A DNA stretch of 64,000 nt from Streptomyces sp. NBC_01233. Lineage in GTDB: Bacteria > Actinomycetota > Actinomycetes > Streptomycetales > Streptomycetaceae. Shown here piece by piece: positions 1-8,129 of the stretch. Below the pieces are notes generated by a model. It saw only the letters and a program-made list of their open reading frames with translations, had not been told where the DNA came from and did not search any database. Both the position numbers and the translations under genes were made by a program. How positions within the stretch are numbered: the stretch's first letter is position 1; each line of letters opens with the position of its first letter. The stretch is taken from positions 806,001-870,000 of the forward strand of contig NZ_CP108514.1 in the NCBI RefSeq assembly GCF_035989305.1. The letters run 5' to 3'.

Positions 1-71
1 CCGCGCGCTCCCTCCTTCGCCGAGCGCGAACCCCGGGCCGCTCACCGCTCCCGATGTGCTGGACTGGGTGA

Positions 72-1070
72 ATGGATCTTCTGATGCTGGGCGGGACGGC
101 GTGGCTGGGTCGTGAGGTCACGCGGCAGGCGCTGGGGCGCGGGCACAAGGTCACGTGCCTGGCACGCGGCGAGAGCGGGGCCGTCGTCCCCGGCGCACGG
201 TTGGTGGCGGCGGACCGGAAGCAGGACTCCGCCTACGCCGGACTCCTCGGCCGCGACTGGGACGCCGTGATCGAGGTGTCGTGGCAGCCGGCCTTCGTCC
301 GCGGCGCGCTCCGCGCCCTGGCGGGGCGGGCCCGGCACTGGACGTACGTCTCCTCCGTCAGTGCCTACGCCGACCAGGGCACGGTCGGCGCCGACGAGTC
401 GGCCGCGCTGCTGGCGCCGACCGAGAGCCCGTACGCGGAACGGAACGAATACGGCGAGGCCAAGGTCGCGTGCGAGGCGGCTTCGCGCGCGGCGGTCGGA
501 GACCGGCTCGTCGTCGCCCGGGCCGGTCTGATCGGCGGACCCGGCGACCACAGCGGGCGTTCGGGCTATTGGGTGGCCCGCTCCGCCCGCGAGGTCGACC
601 AGCCCATGCTCGTACCCCGCTCCCCCGGCCCGCCGACCCAGGCGGTCGACGTGCGCGACCTCGCGGGCTGGCTGCTGGACCTCGCGCAGCAGGGCGCCAC
701 CGGGACCTTCGACGCCGTCGGACCCGTCGTCCCCTTCGACGAGTGGGTCGACCTGTCGCGGCGCGTGGCCGGCCACACCGGACCGGTGGCTACGGCGGAC
801 CCGCAGTGGCTCCTCGACCAGGGGGTCGGGCCGTTCATGGGTCCCGAGTCGATGGCCATGTGGATGACGGATCCGCAGTGGGCGGGCTTCTCGGCGCGCA
901 GCGGGGCCGCGGCGGGTGCGGCCGGGCTGCGCCACCGCCCGCGCGTGGAGATGCTGGAGGCCCTCCTGCAGTGGGAACGCACCGAGGGACTGGACCGCGC
1001 CCGCCGGGCCGGCCTGAGCACGGCCCGCGAGCGCGAACTGCTCACCGCGCTCCCCGGGCTCGACGGCTGA
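72..1070 (+). CDS. NAD(P)-dependent epimerase/reductase-like protein
   Basis: A 332-residue protein of the extended short-chain dehydrogenase (NAD-dependent epimerase) superfamily. The N-terminus has a hydrophobic strand followed by a glycine-rich nucleotide loop (GGTAWLG, residues 7-13), then a serine-containing strand at 91-98 and a Tyr-x-x-x-Lys pair at Y127/K131, the usual catalytic Tyr and Lys. Such proteins oxidise, reduce or epimerise sugar-nucleotide or related substrates in the cytoplasm; the substrate cannot be told from sequence. The length is typical. It stands alone on the plus strand, about 160 bp ahead of a DUF805 gene. The first 71 bases of the window hold no gene start that I can support. 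Confidence 0.85.
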   Translation: MDLLMLGGTAWLGREVTRQALGRGHKVTCLARGESGAVVPGARLVAADRKQDSAYAGLLGRDWDAVIEVSWQPAFVRGALRALAGRARHWTYVSSVSAYADQGTVGADESAALLAPTESPYAERNEYGEAKVACEAASRAAVGDRLVVARAGLIGGPGDHSGRSGYWVARSAREVDQPMLVPRSPGPPTQAVDVRDLAGWLLDLAQQGATGTFDAVGPVVPFDEWVDLSRRVAGHTGPVATADPQWLLDQGVGPFMGPESMAMWMTDPQWAGFSARSGAAAGAAGLRHRPRVEMLEALLQWERTEGLDRARRAGLSTARERELLTALPGLDG

Positions 1071-1232
1071 GGCGGCCGGCGGTGCCCGGCGATGCCCGAG
1101 GGCGGGGCTGACCTGGAGCGATGCCGCGCGAACCCTGCTTGACGGGGGGCGTTCCTCGACCTGGCGTCCGAGTCCTTGGCCGGCTCCGCTCCGGACGAGG
1201 CCCGCCCTTTCGTTCTGCTCCCGGGGGAACTC

Positions 1233-1592
1233 ATGCACTACTACACCGATGTCCTCAAGAAGTACGCCGTCTTCAGCGGCAGGGCCACGCGCCGCGAGTT
1301 CTGGATGTTCTGGCTGATCGACACCGGGCTCGTGATCGCCCTCATCGTCCTGGACGACGCCCTCGGCACGTCCGTACCGGAAACGGTCTACGCGCTGGCC
1401 ACCTTCCTGCCCTCGCTCGCCGTCACCGTGCGCCGCCTGCACGACACCGGCCGCTCGGGCTGGATGGTCCTCATAGCCGTCCTCCCGCTCATCGGCTACA
1501 TCTGGCTCCTGGTCATACTGGCGAGCGCAAGCTCGACCGACGAGTCCTACGGGCCCTGCCCCGGCACCGCCGACCCCCTGCCGGCCCTCTGA
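1233..1592 (+). CDS. DUF805 family membrane protein
   Basis: A 119-residue integral membrane protein of the DUF805 family. The N-terminal signature (YFSGRATRREFW-like: a Tyr-rich segment, then GRATRREFWMF at about residues 16-26) is followed by three to four hydrophobic helices and the conserved VRRLHDTGRSGW motif at about 70-81. I chose the ATG at 1233 because GGGGGAA lies just upstream and the family starts with the Tyr-rich segment; an in-frame start further upstream would add 19 residues with no counterpart. The molecular function of DUF805 proteins is not established. It converges on the methyltransferase gene with 21 bp between stops. Confidence 0.85.
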   Translation: MHYYTDVLKKYAVFSGRATRREFWMFWLIDTGLVIALIVLDDALGTSVPETVYALATFLPSLAVTVRRLHDTGRSGWMVLIAVLPLIGYIWLLVILASASSTDESYGPCPGTADPLPAL

Positions 1593-1613
1593 AAGTCGTG
1601 GCAGCAGCTGCGG

Positions 1614-2462
1614 TCACGGCCGGGGCCTGGTCGCGATGAGGGCCCGGACGCGGACCGTCCGGGCGTAGGTGCCGCTGGGGTCGTGGTCCAGCAGGGCGTG
1701 CCGCAGCTCGGACTCGAACGCGGCCCTGCGGTCGCCGAAGAGGGCCGGGGCGGAGGAGGGGCAGGAGAACAGGAGGCCGGCCACCTGGTCCACGGTGTGG
1801 CGCAGGCGCTGGTCCCAGGTGATGGTCTCGACGCGGGAGAACGGCGACTTGGCGAGATGGTCCTCGGAGACCTCCGCGCCCTCCGGACCCTCCGCGCCCT
1901 GCGACTGCGCCGAGTCCTCCGCCTCGCCCGACCGGTCCACGTCGTCCCAGTCGGCCGCCCTGCCGCGGCCGGGTCCGAGGAATCGTGCGCACACCTCCTC
2001 GGCGACCGCCGCCCAGGCCGGACCCGGGACGTCCGGCCGGGGTACGCAGTCGACGAGGACGATCCCGCCCCGGGGCGCGAGTACCCCGTCCAGCTCGGCC
2101 GCCACCCGCGTCCGGTCCATCAGGTGGAAGGCCCGGCCGATGACGCACAGGTCGATCCGGGGCAGACAGAGCCGGCCGATGCCGGCGGCGTCGGCCGCCA
2201 GCCAGGAGGTGTTGGTCAGGCCCCGCTCCTCGGCGAGCCGGGCCCCCTCGGCGAGCATGGCCGGCTCCGGGTCGACGGCGTAGACCTGGTCGGCCAGCGG
2301 AGCCAGGGCCAGGGTGATCGGGCCCGGCCCGGCGCCGAGGTCCAGTACGGTCTGCGAGCCGTCGAGCGCGAACCGGTCCGCGAGCAGCTCGTAGAACTCC
2401 GCCGGGTACGCGGGCCGGTAGCGGACGTAGTACGGAGCGGCGGACGCGTACGGGGTGCTCAT
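1614..2462 (-). CDS. class I SAM-dependent methyltransferase
   Basis: A 282-residue cytoplasmic protein with a Rossmann methyltransferase core. Motif I is VLDLGAGPGPIT (about residues 38-49), followed by an acidic strand end (VYAVDPEP, about 57-64) that binds the ribose of S-adenosylmethionine. The start at 2462 has a GGAGG ribosome-binding site and removes 15 low-complexity residues present if an upstream ATG is used. The middle (around 190-205) is an acidic, Glu/Ser-rich linker. It lies about 100 bp downstream of the ABC-transporter operon on the same strand and could be its last cistron, but nothing ties the two functionally. The acceptor substrate is unknown. Confidence 0.82.
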   Translation of the reverse strand: MSTPYASAAPYYVRYRPAYPAEFYELLADRFALDGSQTVLDLGAGPGPITLALAPLADQVYAVDPEPAMLAEGARLAEERGLTNTSWLAADAAGIGRLCLPRIDLCVIGRAFHLMDRTRVAAELDGVLAPRGGIVLVDCVPRPDVPGPAWAAVAEEVCARFLGPGRGRAADWDDVDRSGEAEDSAQSQGAEGPEGAEVSEDHLAKSPFSRVETITWDQRLRHTVDQVAGLLFSCPSSAPALFGDRRAAFESELRHALLDHDPSGTYARTVRVRALIATRPRP

Positions 2463-2566
2463 GGGGTCCTCCCGGGCCGGGGTCGATCCGCCGATGGTGG
2501 GGCACAATCCGGCGCCCGGCGACGACCGGCACCGGAAATCCCCCGTACGGATTCCCCGGCCGCCTC

Positions 2567-3436
2567 TTACGTCGCCGCCGCCGGCCGGTGGACTCCCCCC
2601 GTGAACGGGTCAAGGCGGCGCCGGCGCCGGCTGATCGAGTCGGGGTCCCAGCCCGGCCGGGGTACCGACGCCAGCAACAGCCGGGTGTAGGGGTCCCGGG
2701 GCGAGGTGAGCAGCTCGGAGACCGGGCGGTGCTCCATGGTCCGGCCCCGGTACATGACGAGGGCCTCGTCGCAGACGTAGCGGACGACGGCCAGGTCGTG
2801 GCTGACGAAGACAAGGCCGATACCGGTGTCGCGCCGGATGTCCGCCAGCAGGTTGAGCACCTGTGCCTGTACGGAGACGTCCAGGGCCGACACCGCCTCG
2901 TCGAGCACCAGGACGGCGGGTTCGACCGCCAGCGCCCGGGCGATCGCGGCGCGTTGGCGCTGCCCGCCCGAGAGGCGGCGGGGCAGGGCGGCCGCCTCGC
3001 GGTCGCCGAGGCCGACCTGGGCCAGCAGCTCCCCGACCCGGTCGGCCCGTGCCGCGCGGTCGCGGGTCCCGTGCAGCCGGAGCACGCCGTCGATCGTCGC
3101 GCCGATGCTGATCCGGGCGTCCAGGGAGAGGTACGGGTCCTGGAAGACGATCTGGACGGCCTTGGCCCGGGCCAGCCGCGCCGCTCTCCCCCGTACGGCC
3201 GCGGCCAGCGGTTCGCCCTGGACGAGGATCCGGCCCGCGTCGGGGCGTTCGAGGCCGATCAGCATCCGGGCCGTGGTGGTCTTCCCGGAACCGGACTCGC
3301 CGACGATGCCGAGGGCACCGCCCGCCCTGAGGGTGAACGACAGGTCGTCGACAGCGACGACCACGGCGCCGCCGGTCCGGTAGGTCTTGCGCAGGCCGCT
3401 CACCTGGAGGAGGGCTGCGGCGGGGTCGGTGGTCAA
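2567..3436 (-). CDS. peptide-type ABC transporter ATP-binding protein (DppF/OppF-like)
   Basis: A 289-residue ABC ATPase of the oligopeptide/dipeptide importer type. It has Walker A GESGSGKTT (about residues 45-53), the signature LSGGQRQRAAIARAL and Walker B VLVLDEAVSALD, then the H-loop FVSHDLAV, and a short C-terminal tail with the PYTRLLL motif of this subfamily. The start is a TTG: the triplet overlaps the stop of the preceding ATPase gene (TTGA) and sits just after GGAGG, so the two genes are translationally coupled. It powers uptake through the permeases encoded upstream in the same operon, working at the inner face of the membrane. Confidence 0.9.
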   Translation of the reverse strand: MTTDPAAALLQVSGLRKTYRTGGAVVVAVDDLSFTLRAGGALGIVGESGSGKTTTARMLIGLERPDAGRILVQGEPLAAAVRGRAARLARAKAVQIVFQDPYLSLDARISIGATIDGVLRLHGTRDRAARADRVGELLAQVGLGDREAAALPRRLSGGQRQRAAIARALAVEPAVLVLDEAVSALDVSVQAQVLNLLADIRRDTGIGLVFVSHDLAVVRYVCDEALVMYRGRTMEHRPVSELLTSPRDPYTRLLLASVPRPGWDPDSISRRRRRLDPFTGGVHRPAAAT

Positions 3437-4434
3437 CTGTCCTCCGTGCAGGATGCGAGGGAAGGCGCCGGCGCCGCGGCCAGTTCGGCCGTGCGGTGGC
3501 ACGCGACCTCGGCCGGGCCGTGCCGTTGCAGCAGGGGCGGGGACTGGTCGCAGCGGCCGGGTTCGGCGAAGCGGCACCGGGGCGCGAAGGCGCAGCCGGG
3601 AGCGGACTCCAGCAGGCCCATCGGGGCGCCGGGGATGGGGGTGAGGCGGCCGAGCGGGCCGTCGAGCGGCGGTGAGGAACCGAGCAGGCCGGCGGTGTAG
3701 GGGTGGCGGGGCGAGGCGAAGAGTTCCCCCACGGGCGCGGTCTCGACGATCCGGCCCGCGTACATCACGTAGATCCGGTCGCTGACCGCGGCGGCGAGTT
3801 CGATGTCGTGGGTGATCAGGAGGAGGCCGAGGCCGCGTTCGCGCTGGAGCCCTCCCAGGATGGCGAGGATCTCGGCCTGGGTGCTGACGTCGAGTGCGGT
3901 GGTCGGCTCGTCGCACAGCAGCAGCCGGGGTTCCGCGGTGAGGGCGGCGGCGATCACGACGCGCTGGAGCATTCCGCCGGAGAGCTCGTGCGGGTACTGG
4001 TTCAGGTGCCGGGCGGGGTCGGGCAGGCCCACCGCGCCGAGGAGTTCGGCCGCCCGGGCGTCGGCCTGGGCCTTGGACCAGCCGTGGACCAGGCGCAGCG
4101 GCTCGGTGAGGAAGTCTCCGACGCGGCGGACCGGGTTGATGGCGGCCCGCGGATCCTGGTAGATCATCGCCGCCTTGTTGGTCCGTACGTCGCGCAGGCT
4201 CGCGGTGTCGGCGCCGACCAGGTCGGTCCCGTCGACGCGCACCCGGCCGCCGACTTCGGCTCCCGCCGGGAACAGGCCGAGGGCGGCGCGGGCGGTGACG
4301 GATTTCCCCGAGCCGGATTCGCCGACCAGCGCGACGACCTCCCCGGCGGAGACCCGCAGGGCGACGCCGTCCAGGATCGGGCGGGCCATGGCGGGCAACG
4401 AGACGCTGAGGTCTTCGTAGGCGAGCAGTGTCAT
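3433..4434 (-). CDS. peptide-type ABC transporter ATP-binding protein (DppD/OppD-like)
   Basis: A 333-residue ABC ATPase, the partner of the one downstream. Walker A is GESGSGKS (about residues 39-46), the signature is LSGGMLQRVVIAAAL, Walker B LLLCDEPTTALD and the H-loop LITHDIEL. The C-terminus carries the oligo_HPY extension with conserved cysteines (CAFAPRC...C...C), typical of OppD/DppD and absent from OppF-type proteins of this length. The ATG at 4434 overlaps the preceding permease stop (ATGA). Heterodimerisation with the downstream ATPase is expected from the family. Confidence 0.92.
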   Translation of the reverse strand: MTLLAYEDLSVSLPAMARPILDGVALRVSAGEVVALVGESGSGKSVTARAALGLFPAGAEVGGRVRVDGTDLVGADTASLRDVRTNKAAMIYQDPRAAINPVRRVGDFLTEPLRLVHGWSKAQADARAAELLGAVGLPDPARHLNQYPHELSGGMLQRVVIAAALTAEPRLLLCDEPTTALDVSTQAEILAILGGLQRERGLGLLLITHDIELAAAVSDRIYVMYAGRIVETAPVGELFASPRHPYTAGLLGSSPPLDGPLGRLTPIPGAPMGLLESAPGCAFAPRCRFAEPGRCDQSPPLLQRHGPAEVACHRTAELAAAPAPSLASCTEDS

Positions 4435-5339
4435 CAGGAGTCCCTCCCCGCGAGCCGGTCGCCGAGGTTCTCCCCGACGACGTTGAAGGCGACGACCACC
4501 AGGACCACCGCCACGGCCGGCGCGATCGCGGACAGCGGCTGCCCCTGCAGCACGGCCGCCTGACCCTGGTTGATCATGGCGCCCCAGTCGGGCGTCGGCG
4601 GCTGTACGCCGAGGCCCAGGAAGGAGAGGGCGGCGAGGTCGAGCAGGGCGTACCCGAAGTTCACCGTCGACTGGGCGAGCAGGGTCGGGGCGATGTTGGG
4701 CAGCATCCTGCGGACCGTCACGAACAGGGCCGAGTGGCCCTGGACCTGGTAGGCGGCGATGTAGGGGCGGGCCTTCTCCTGGACGGCGAGGCCGCGCACG
4801 AGCCGGGCGGTGTACGGCATGTAGGCGATCGCCATGGCGAGGACCGGTGCCGTCATCCCCTTGCCGAAGAGGGCCACCGCGAGGATCGCCAGCAGCAGCG
4901 CGGGGAAGGCGAACACGACGTCGAGCACCCGGCCGGTCACGGTGTCGATCCATCCGCCGCGCCAGGCGGTGAACAGGCCGACCGCCGTACCCAGGAGGGT
5001 GGAGAACAGCACCACCGCGAGGGGTCCGGCGAGGCTGGTCCGGGTACCCGCGATCAACGCCGAGAAGGTGTCGTGGCCGCCCTGGTCGGTGCCCAGCCAG
5101 TGGTCGGCGCTCGGGCCCAGGAGGGTGTCGCCGAGCCGGCCGAAGGTCGGGTCCTGGGGGGCGAGCCACGGCGCCAGCAGCGCCACCAGGACGAATCCGA
5201 CGAGGAGCAGCAGGCAGCCCTGCTGGAGCCGGCTGCCGCCGAGGGCCCGGAGCCGGGTCAGCCGGCGGCGGTCCTTGGCCGCGGCCGCGGCCCGTGCGGT
5301 CGGCTCGGTCTGTGCGGTCTGTGCGGTGTGTGCGGTCAT
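4434..5339 (-). CDS. peptide-type ABC transporter permease (DppC/OppC-like)
   Basis: A 301-residue inner-membrane permease. After a basic, Thr/Ala-rich N-terminal tail there is one helix (about 38-57), the LGTDQGGHDTFSALIAGTRTSL periplasmic signature of DppC-type proteins, and a BPD_transp_1 core of about five helices with the cytoplasmic EAA-type loop. Start at ATG 5339, which overlaps the stop of the preceding permease (ATGA). It forms the translocation pore with the DppB-like subunit. Confidence 0.92.
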   Translation of the reverse strand: MTAHTAQTAQTEPTARAAAAAKDRRRLTRLRALGGSRLQQGCLLLLVGFVLVALLAPWLAPQDPTFGRLGDTLLGPSADHWLGTDQGGHDTFSALIAGTRTSLAGPLAVVLFSTLLGTAVGLFTAWRGGWIDTVTGRVLDVVFAFPALLLAILAVALFGKGMTAPVLAMAIAYMPYTARLVRGLAVQEKARPYIAAYQVQGHSALFVTVRRMLPNIAPTLLAQSTVNFGYALLDLAALSFLGLGVQPPTPDWGAMINQGQAAVLQGQPLSAIAPAVAVVLVVVAFNVVGENLGDRLAGRDS

Positions 5340-6304
5340 CGGGCGCTCCCCGCCGCGGCCATGCGCGGATCGATCAGCGGGTGCACCAGGTCGACGAGGG
5401 CGTTGACCACGACGAACGCGGCCACCACCAGCAGGACGATCGCCTGGACGACCTGGAAGTCCAGCTGGTCCACCGACTGCACCAGCAGGGAACCCACTCC
5501 GGACATCCCGAAGGCGGTCTCCACGATCGCCGTGCTGACCAGCATCCCCGAGACCAGGAGCGCGGAGACGGTCACGATCGGTCCCAGCGCGTTGCGCAGG
5601 ACGTGCCGCCGGATGACGGTCCGTCGGGGTGTCCCCCGGCTGAGGGCCACCTCGACGTGCTCGCGGCGCAGTTCGTCGAGCATCGCCGAGCGGGTCACGC
5701 GGGTCACGAGCGCCACGAAGGTCACGGACAGGGCCGCGGCCGGGAGCGCCACGTGGTGCAGGCGGTCCAGGACGCCGGTGCCGTTCCCGATCGTCGGGAA
5801 CCAGCCCAGCTGCACGCCCAGTACCGATCGGAGGAGGAGCGCGGCGACGAAGGCGGGCGCGGCGGCGCCCACGGTCACCAGGAGCATCAGGGTGCGGTCG
5901 GTCCGCGTGCCCCGGCGCAGTGCGCCCACGGCGCCGGATCCGATGCCCACCACCGCGATCATCAGGGCCGATACGCCGATCAGCAGCATGGACGCGGGCA
6001 GCCGCGACCAGATGACCGAGGAGACGTCCTGGTGGAAGAGGTGGGAGCGGCCGAAGTCCCCGTGCAGGACGCCCTCCAGCCAGTTCCAGTACCGGACCAG
6101 GAACGGCTCGTCGAAGCCGTACTGGCGGCGGATCTCGGCGAGTTCCTGCGGGCTGGGGCTGCGCCCCTTCACGAGGAAGGAGGCGGGGTCCCCCGGCGCC
6201 AGGAACAGCGAGGAGAAGACGAGGAAGGAGGTGACGAGCAGGGTCGCCGCCATGCCGGCCAGCTTGCGCAGCACCCGTCCGGCCCGTGCCACCGCGACCG
6301 TCAT
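5336..6304 (-). CDS. peptide-type ABC transporter permease (DppB/OppB-like)
   Basis: A 322-residue permease. The first helix (about 14-35) is followed by FLAPGDPA, the DppB hallmark, a periplasmic stretch with YGFDEPFLVRYWNWL and the LHGDFGRS motif, then the five-helix BPD_transp_1 core and a C-terminal DP(L/R)I end (LVHPLIDPRM). It starts at ATG 6304, overlapping the receptor-gene stop by four bases, so all five transporter genes are translationally chained. The subunit family fixes the class of substrate (peptides, or nickel/other small ligands in some relatives) but not the exact ligand. Confidence 0.92.
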   Translation of the reverse strand: MTVAVARAGRVLRKLAGMAATLLVTSFLVFSSLFLAPGDPASFLVKGRSPSPQELAEIRRQYGFDEPFLVRYWNWLEGVLHGDFGRSHLFHQDVSSVIWSRLPASMLLIGVSALMIAVVGIGSGAVGALRRGTRTDRTLMLLVTVGAAAPAFVAALLLRSVLGVQLGWFPTIGNGTGVLDRLHHVALPAAALSVTFVALVTRVTRSAMLDELRREHVEVALSRGTPRRTVIRRHVLRNALGPIVTVSALLVSGMLVSTAIVETAFGMSGVGSLLVQSVDQLDFQVVQAIVLLVVAAFVVVNALVDLVHPLIDPRMAAAGSAR

Positions 6305-7971
6305 CCCTTCGCCCCGATCTCGGCCGCCCACGGGTAGTAGAGGTAGGCGATGGACGGCTGGACACCGGTGATCCGCTTGCCGAGGAACACGCTCACGGGC
6401 TGGGTGTAGAGGGGCAGCCAGGGCAGTTCCCGCAGGGCGATCCGCTGGGTCTCGGCGTTCGCGGCGGTGTGCTCGACGGGGTCGTAGCTCGCGACCGCCT
6501 TGTCGACGGCCGCGTCGAAGGCGGGGTCGGACCATCCGCCGTAGTTGCTGAACGCGCCGGTCTGGAGGGCGCCGTACATGTCCAGCGGGTCGGTGATGGA
6601 GGTGTTCCAGAAGGTGAGGAAGAGGTCGATGCCCTCGCGGGCGGCCGGATCGGTGAAGAGCGTCGTGTACTTCTCCGCGGAGACGGAGTCGATCTGCGGC
6701 TTCAGGCCGATGGCCGTGGCGGCCTGGGCGACGGCCTGGGTGATGATCGTCGTCTGGGAGTCCAGCGGACTGGTCGCGATCACGATCTTCTGACCGTTCA
6801 CTCCGGCTTCGGCGGCGAGCGCCTTGGCCTTGGCCGGGTCGTACGGGTACGTGGGGACGTCCTTGCGGATCGCGTCGCGGGTCGCGTCGGGCGCGTCGTT
6901 CCAGAGGTTGTCGGTGACCAGGGAGTGCGCCACCTCGCCGACCCCGCCGGCGCCGGCCTTGAGGATGCCCTCGCGGTCGATGGCCATGAGGAGGGCCTGG
7001 CGCACCCGGACGTCGCCCAGCGGGCCCTTGAGGTTGCTGACCACCTCGTCGGCGACGGTGGTGTTGCGGCCGAAGTAGAGCGATCCGGCCTGGGTGTCGC
7101 GCAGTTGGGCGTACGCGTTCGGCGGGACCATCCAGCCGCCGTCGACCTCACCGCTCTGGAAGGCGTTGACCCGGGTCGTCGCGTCGCCGAGGAAGACGAA
7201 CTTCACCTGGCCGGACTTGGCCTTGAGCGCGGGGTTCCAGTAACCGTCGAAGCGCTTGAGCGTGAGCGACTGGCCGGAGGCCCAGGAGCCGAAGGAGAAC
7301 GGGCCGGTGCAGTTCACACCGGTCTGGGGGCTGCCGTAGTCGTTGCCTGACTTCGCGAGGGTGGCGGCGGATTCCACGGTGCCGGGGCCCGCGGCGAGGT
7401 ACTTGTTGAAGGTGGAATCGGGCCGCGCGAGGGTGACGGTGACCTCCAACGGCCCGGTCCGGTCGACCGACTTCACGTTGCGGAAGGGGTTGGCCCAGAC
7501 GCTGGCCGTCTGCGGGTCGAGGTTGCGGCGCAGCGAGGCCACGACGTCGTCGGCGGTGAGCGTCGTCCCGTCGTGGAAGCGCACTCCGGGGCGGATCTGG
7601 TAGACCCAGGTGGTGGGGGTGGGGTTGGTGTACGAGGACGCGAGGTTCGGCGAGGTCGTCAGGTCGGGGTTCCAGCGGAGCAGGCTCTCGCAGACGTTGG
7701 CGAGGATCTGGTTCGGCGGGAAGTCGAACGAGTGGGCGTAGTCGATCGTGGTCGGCTCCGCGTAGGTCGACCAGGTGAACGAGTCCACGTCGCCGGCGGG
7801 GTCGGGCGTCTTGTCGGTGAGCTGGAAGGCGGTGGTCGCGCCCTTCCCCTGGTCCGCGGTGCCGCTGCACGCGGTGCTGACGAGCACCGCGGCCGCCGCG
7901 AGGGCGGCTGCCAGGGCGTGGCGGATCCGGCTGCGTCGGTGGTACGGCGATCCCGATGTGGCTGATGACAT
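6301..7971 (-). CDS. ABC transporter substrate-binding lipoprotein (SBP family 5)
   Basis: A 556-residue extracytoplasmic receptor for the importer encoded downstream. The N-terminus has Arg residues, a hydrophobic stretch and a lipobox-like VSTAC ending at about residue 35, so it is probably lipid-anchored. The rest matches SBP_bac_5: a DYAHSFDFPPNQILANVCESLLRW region, then the family signature YQIRPGVRFHDGTTLTADDV at about 135-155, and a C-terminal region with PWLPLYTQP. It is the first transporter gene, 158 bp after the amidohydrolase stop, and probably shares its transcript. A peptide or amidated small molecule is a reasonable ligand given that neighbour, but this is inference. Confidence 0.9.
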   Translation of the reverse strand: MSSATSGSPYHRRSRIRHALAAALAAAAVLVSTACSGTADQGKGATTAFQLTDKTPDPAGDVDSFTWSTYAEPTTIDYAHSFDFPPNQILANVCESLLRWNPDLTTSPNLASSYTNPTPTTWVYQIRPGVRFHDGTTLTADDVVASLRRNLDPQTASVWANPFRNVKSVDRTGPLEVTVTLARPDSTFNKYLAAGPGTVESAATLAKSGNDYGSPQTGVNCTGPFSFGSWASGQSLTLKRFDGYWNPALKAKSGQVKFVFLGDATTRVNAFQSGEVDGGWMVPPNAYAQLRDTQAGSLYFGRNTTVADEVVSNLKGPLGDVRVRQALLMAIDREGILKAGAGGVGEVAHSLVTDNLWNDAPDATRDAIRKDVPTYPYDPAKAKALAAEAGVNGQKIVIATSPLDSQTTIITQAVAQAATAIGLKPQIDSVSAEKYTTLFTDPAAREGIDLFLTFWNTSITDPLDMYGALQTGAFSNYGGWSDPAFDAAVDKAVASYDPVEHTAANAETQRIALRELPWLPLYTQPVSVFLGKRITGVQPSIAYLYYPWAAEIGAKG

Positions 7972-8129
7972 CGTCTGGCTCCCTGAGGGGTGAGCGTGGT
8001 GGGGTTCGTGCTGCTCGGCCGGTGGCGGCCCGGCCGGTGACTGCCCTGTCCGCCGGCAGTCCGTGATCGGTGTGCCGGTGCGCGGGTGCTCAGTGCGCAG
8101 GTGAGCGCGGGTGCGCAGGGCTCCGGTGC

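Noticed and set aside
42..1442. Long minus-strand open frame opposite the reductase and DUF805 genes
   Set aside because: Its product is Arg/Gly/Pro-rich noise; the plus-strand genes have clear motifs and codon bias.
4428..6371. 647-codon plus-strand open frame across the two permease genes
   Set aside because: It is a high-GC shadow of the permease genes with no domain, no ribosome-binding site and biased low-complexity content.
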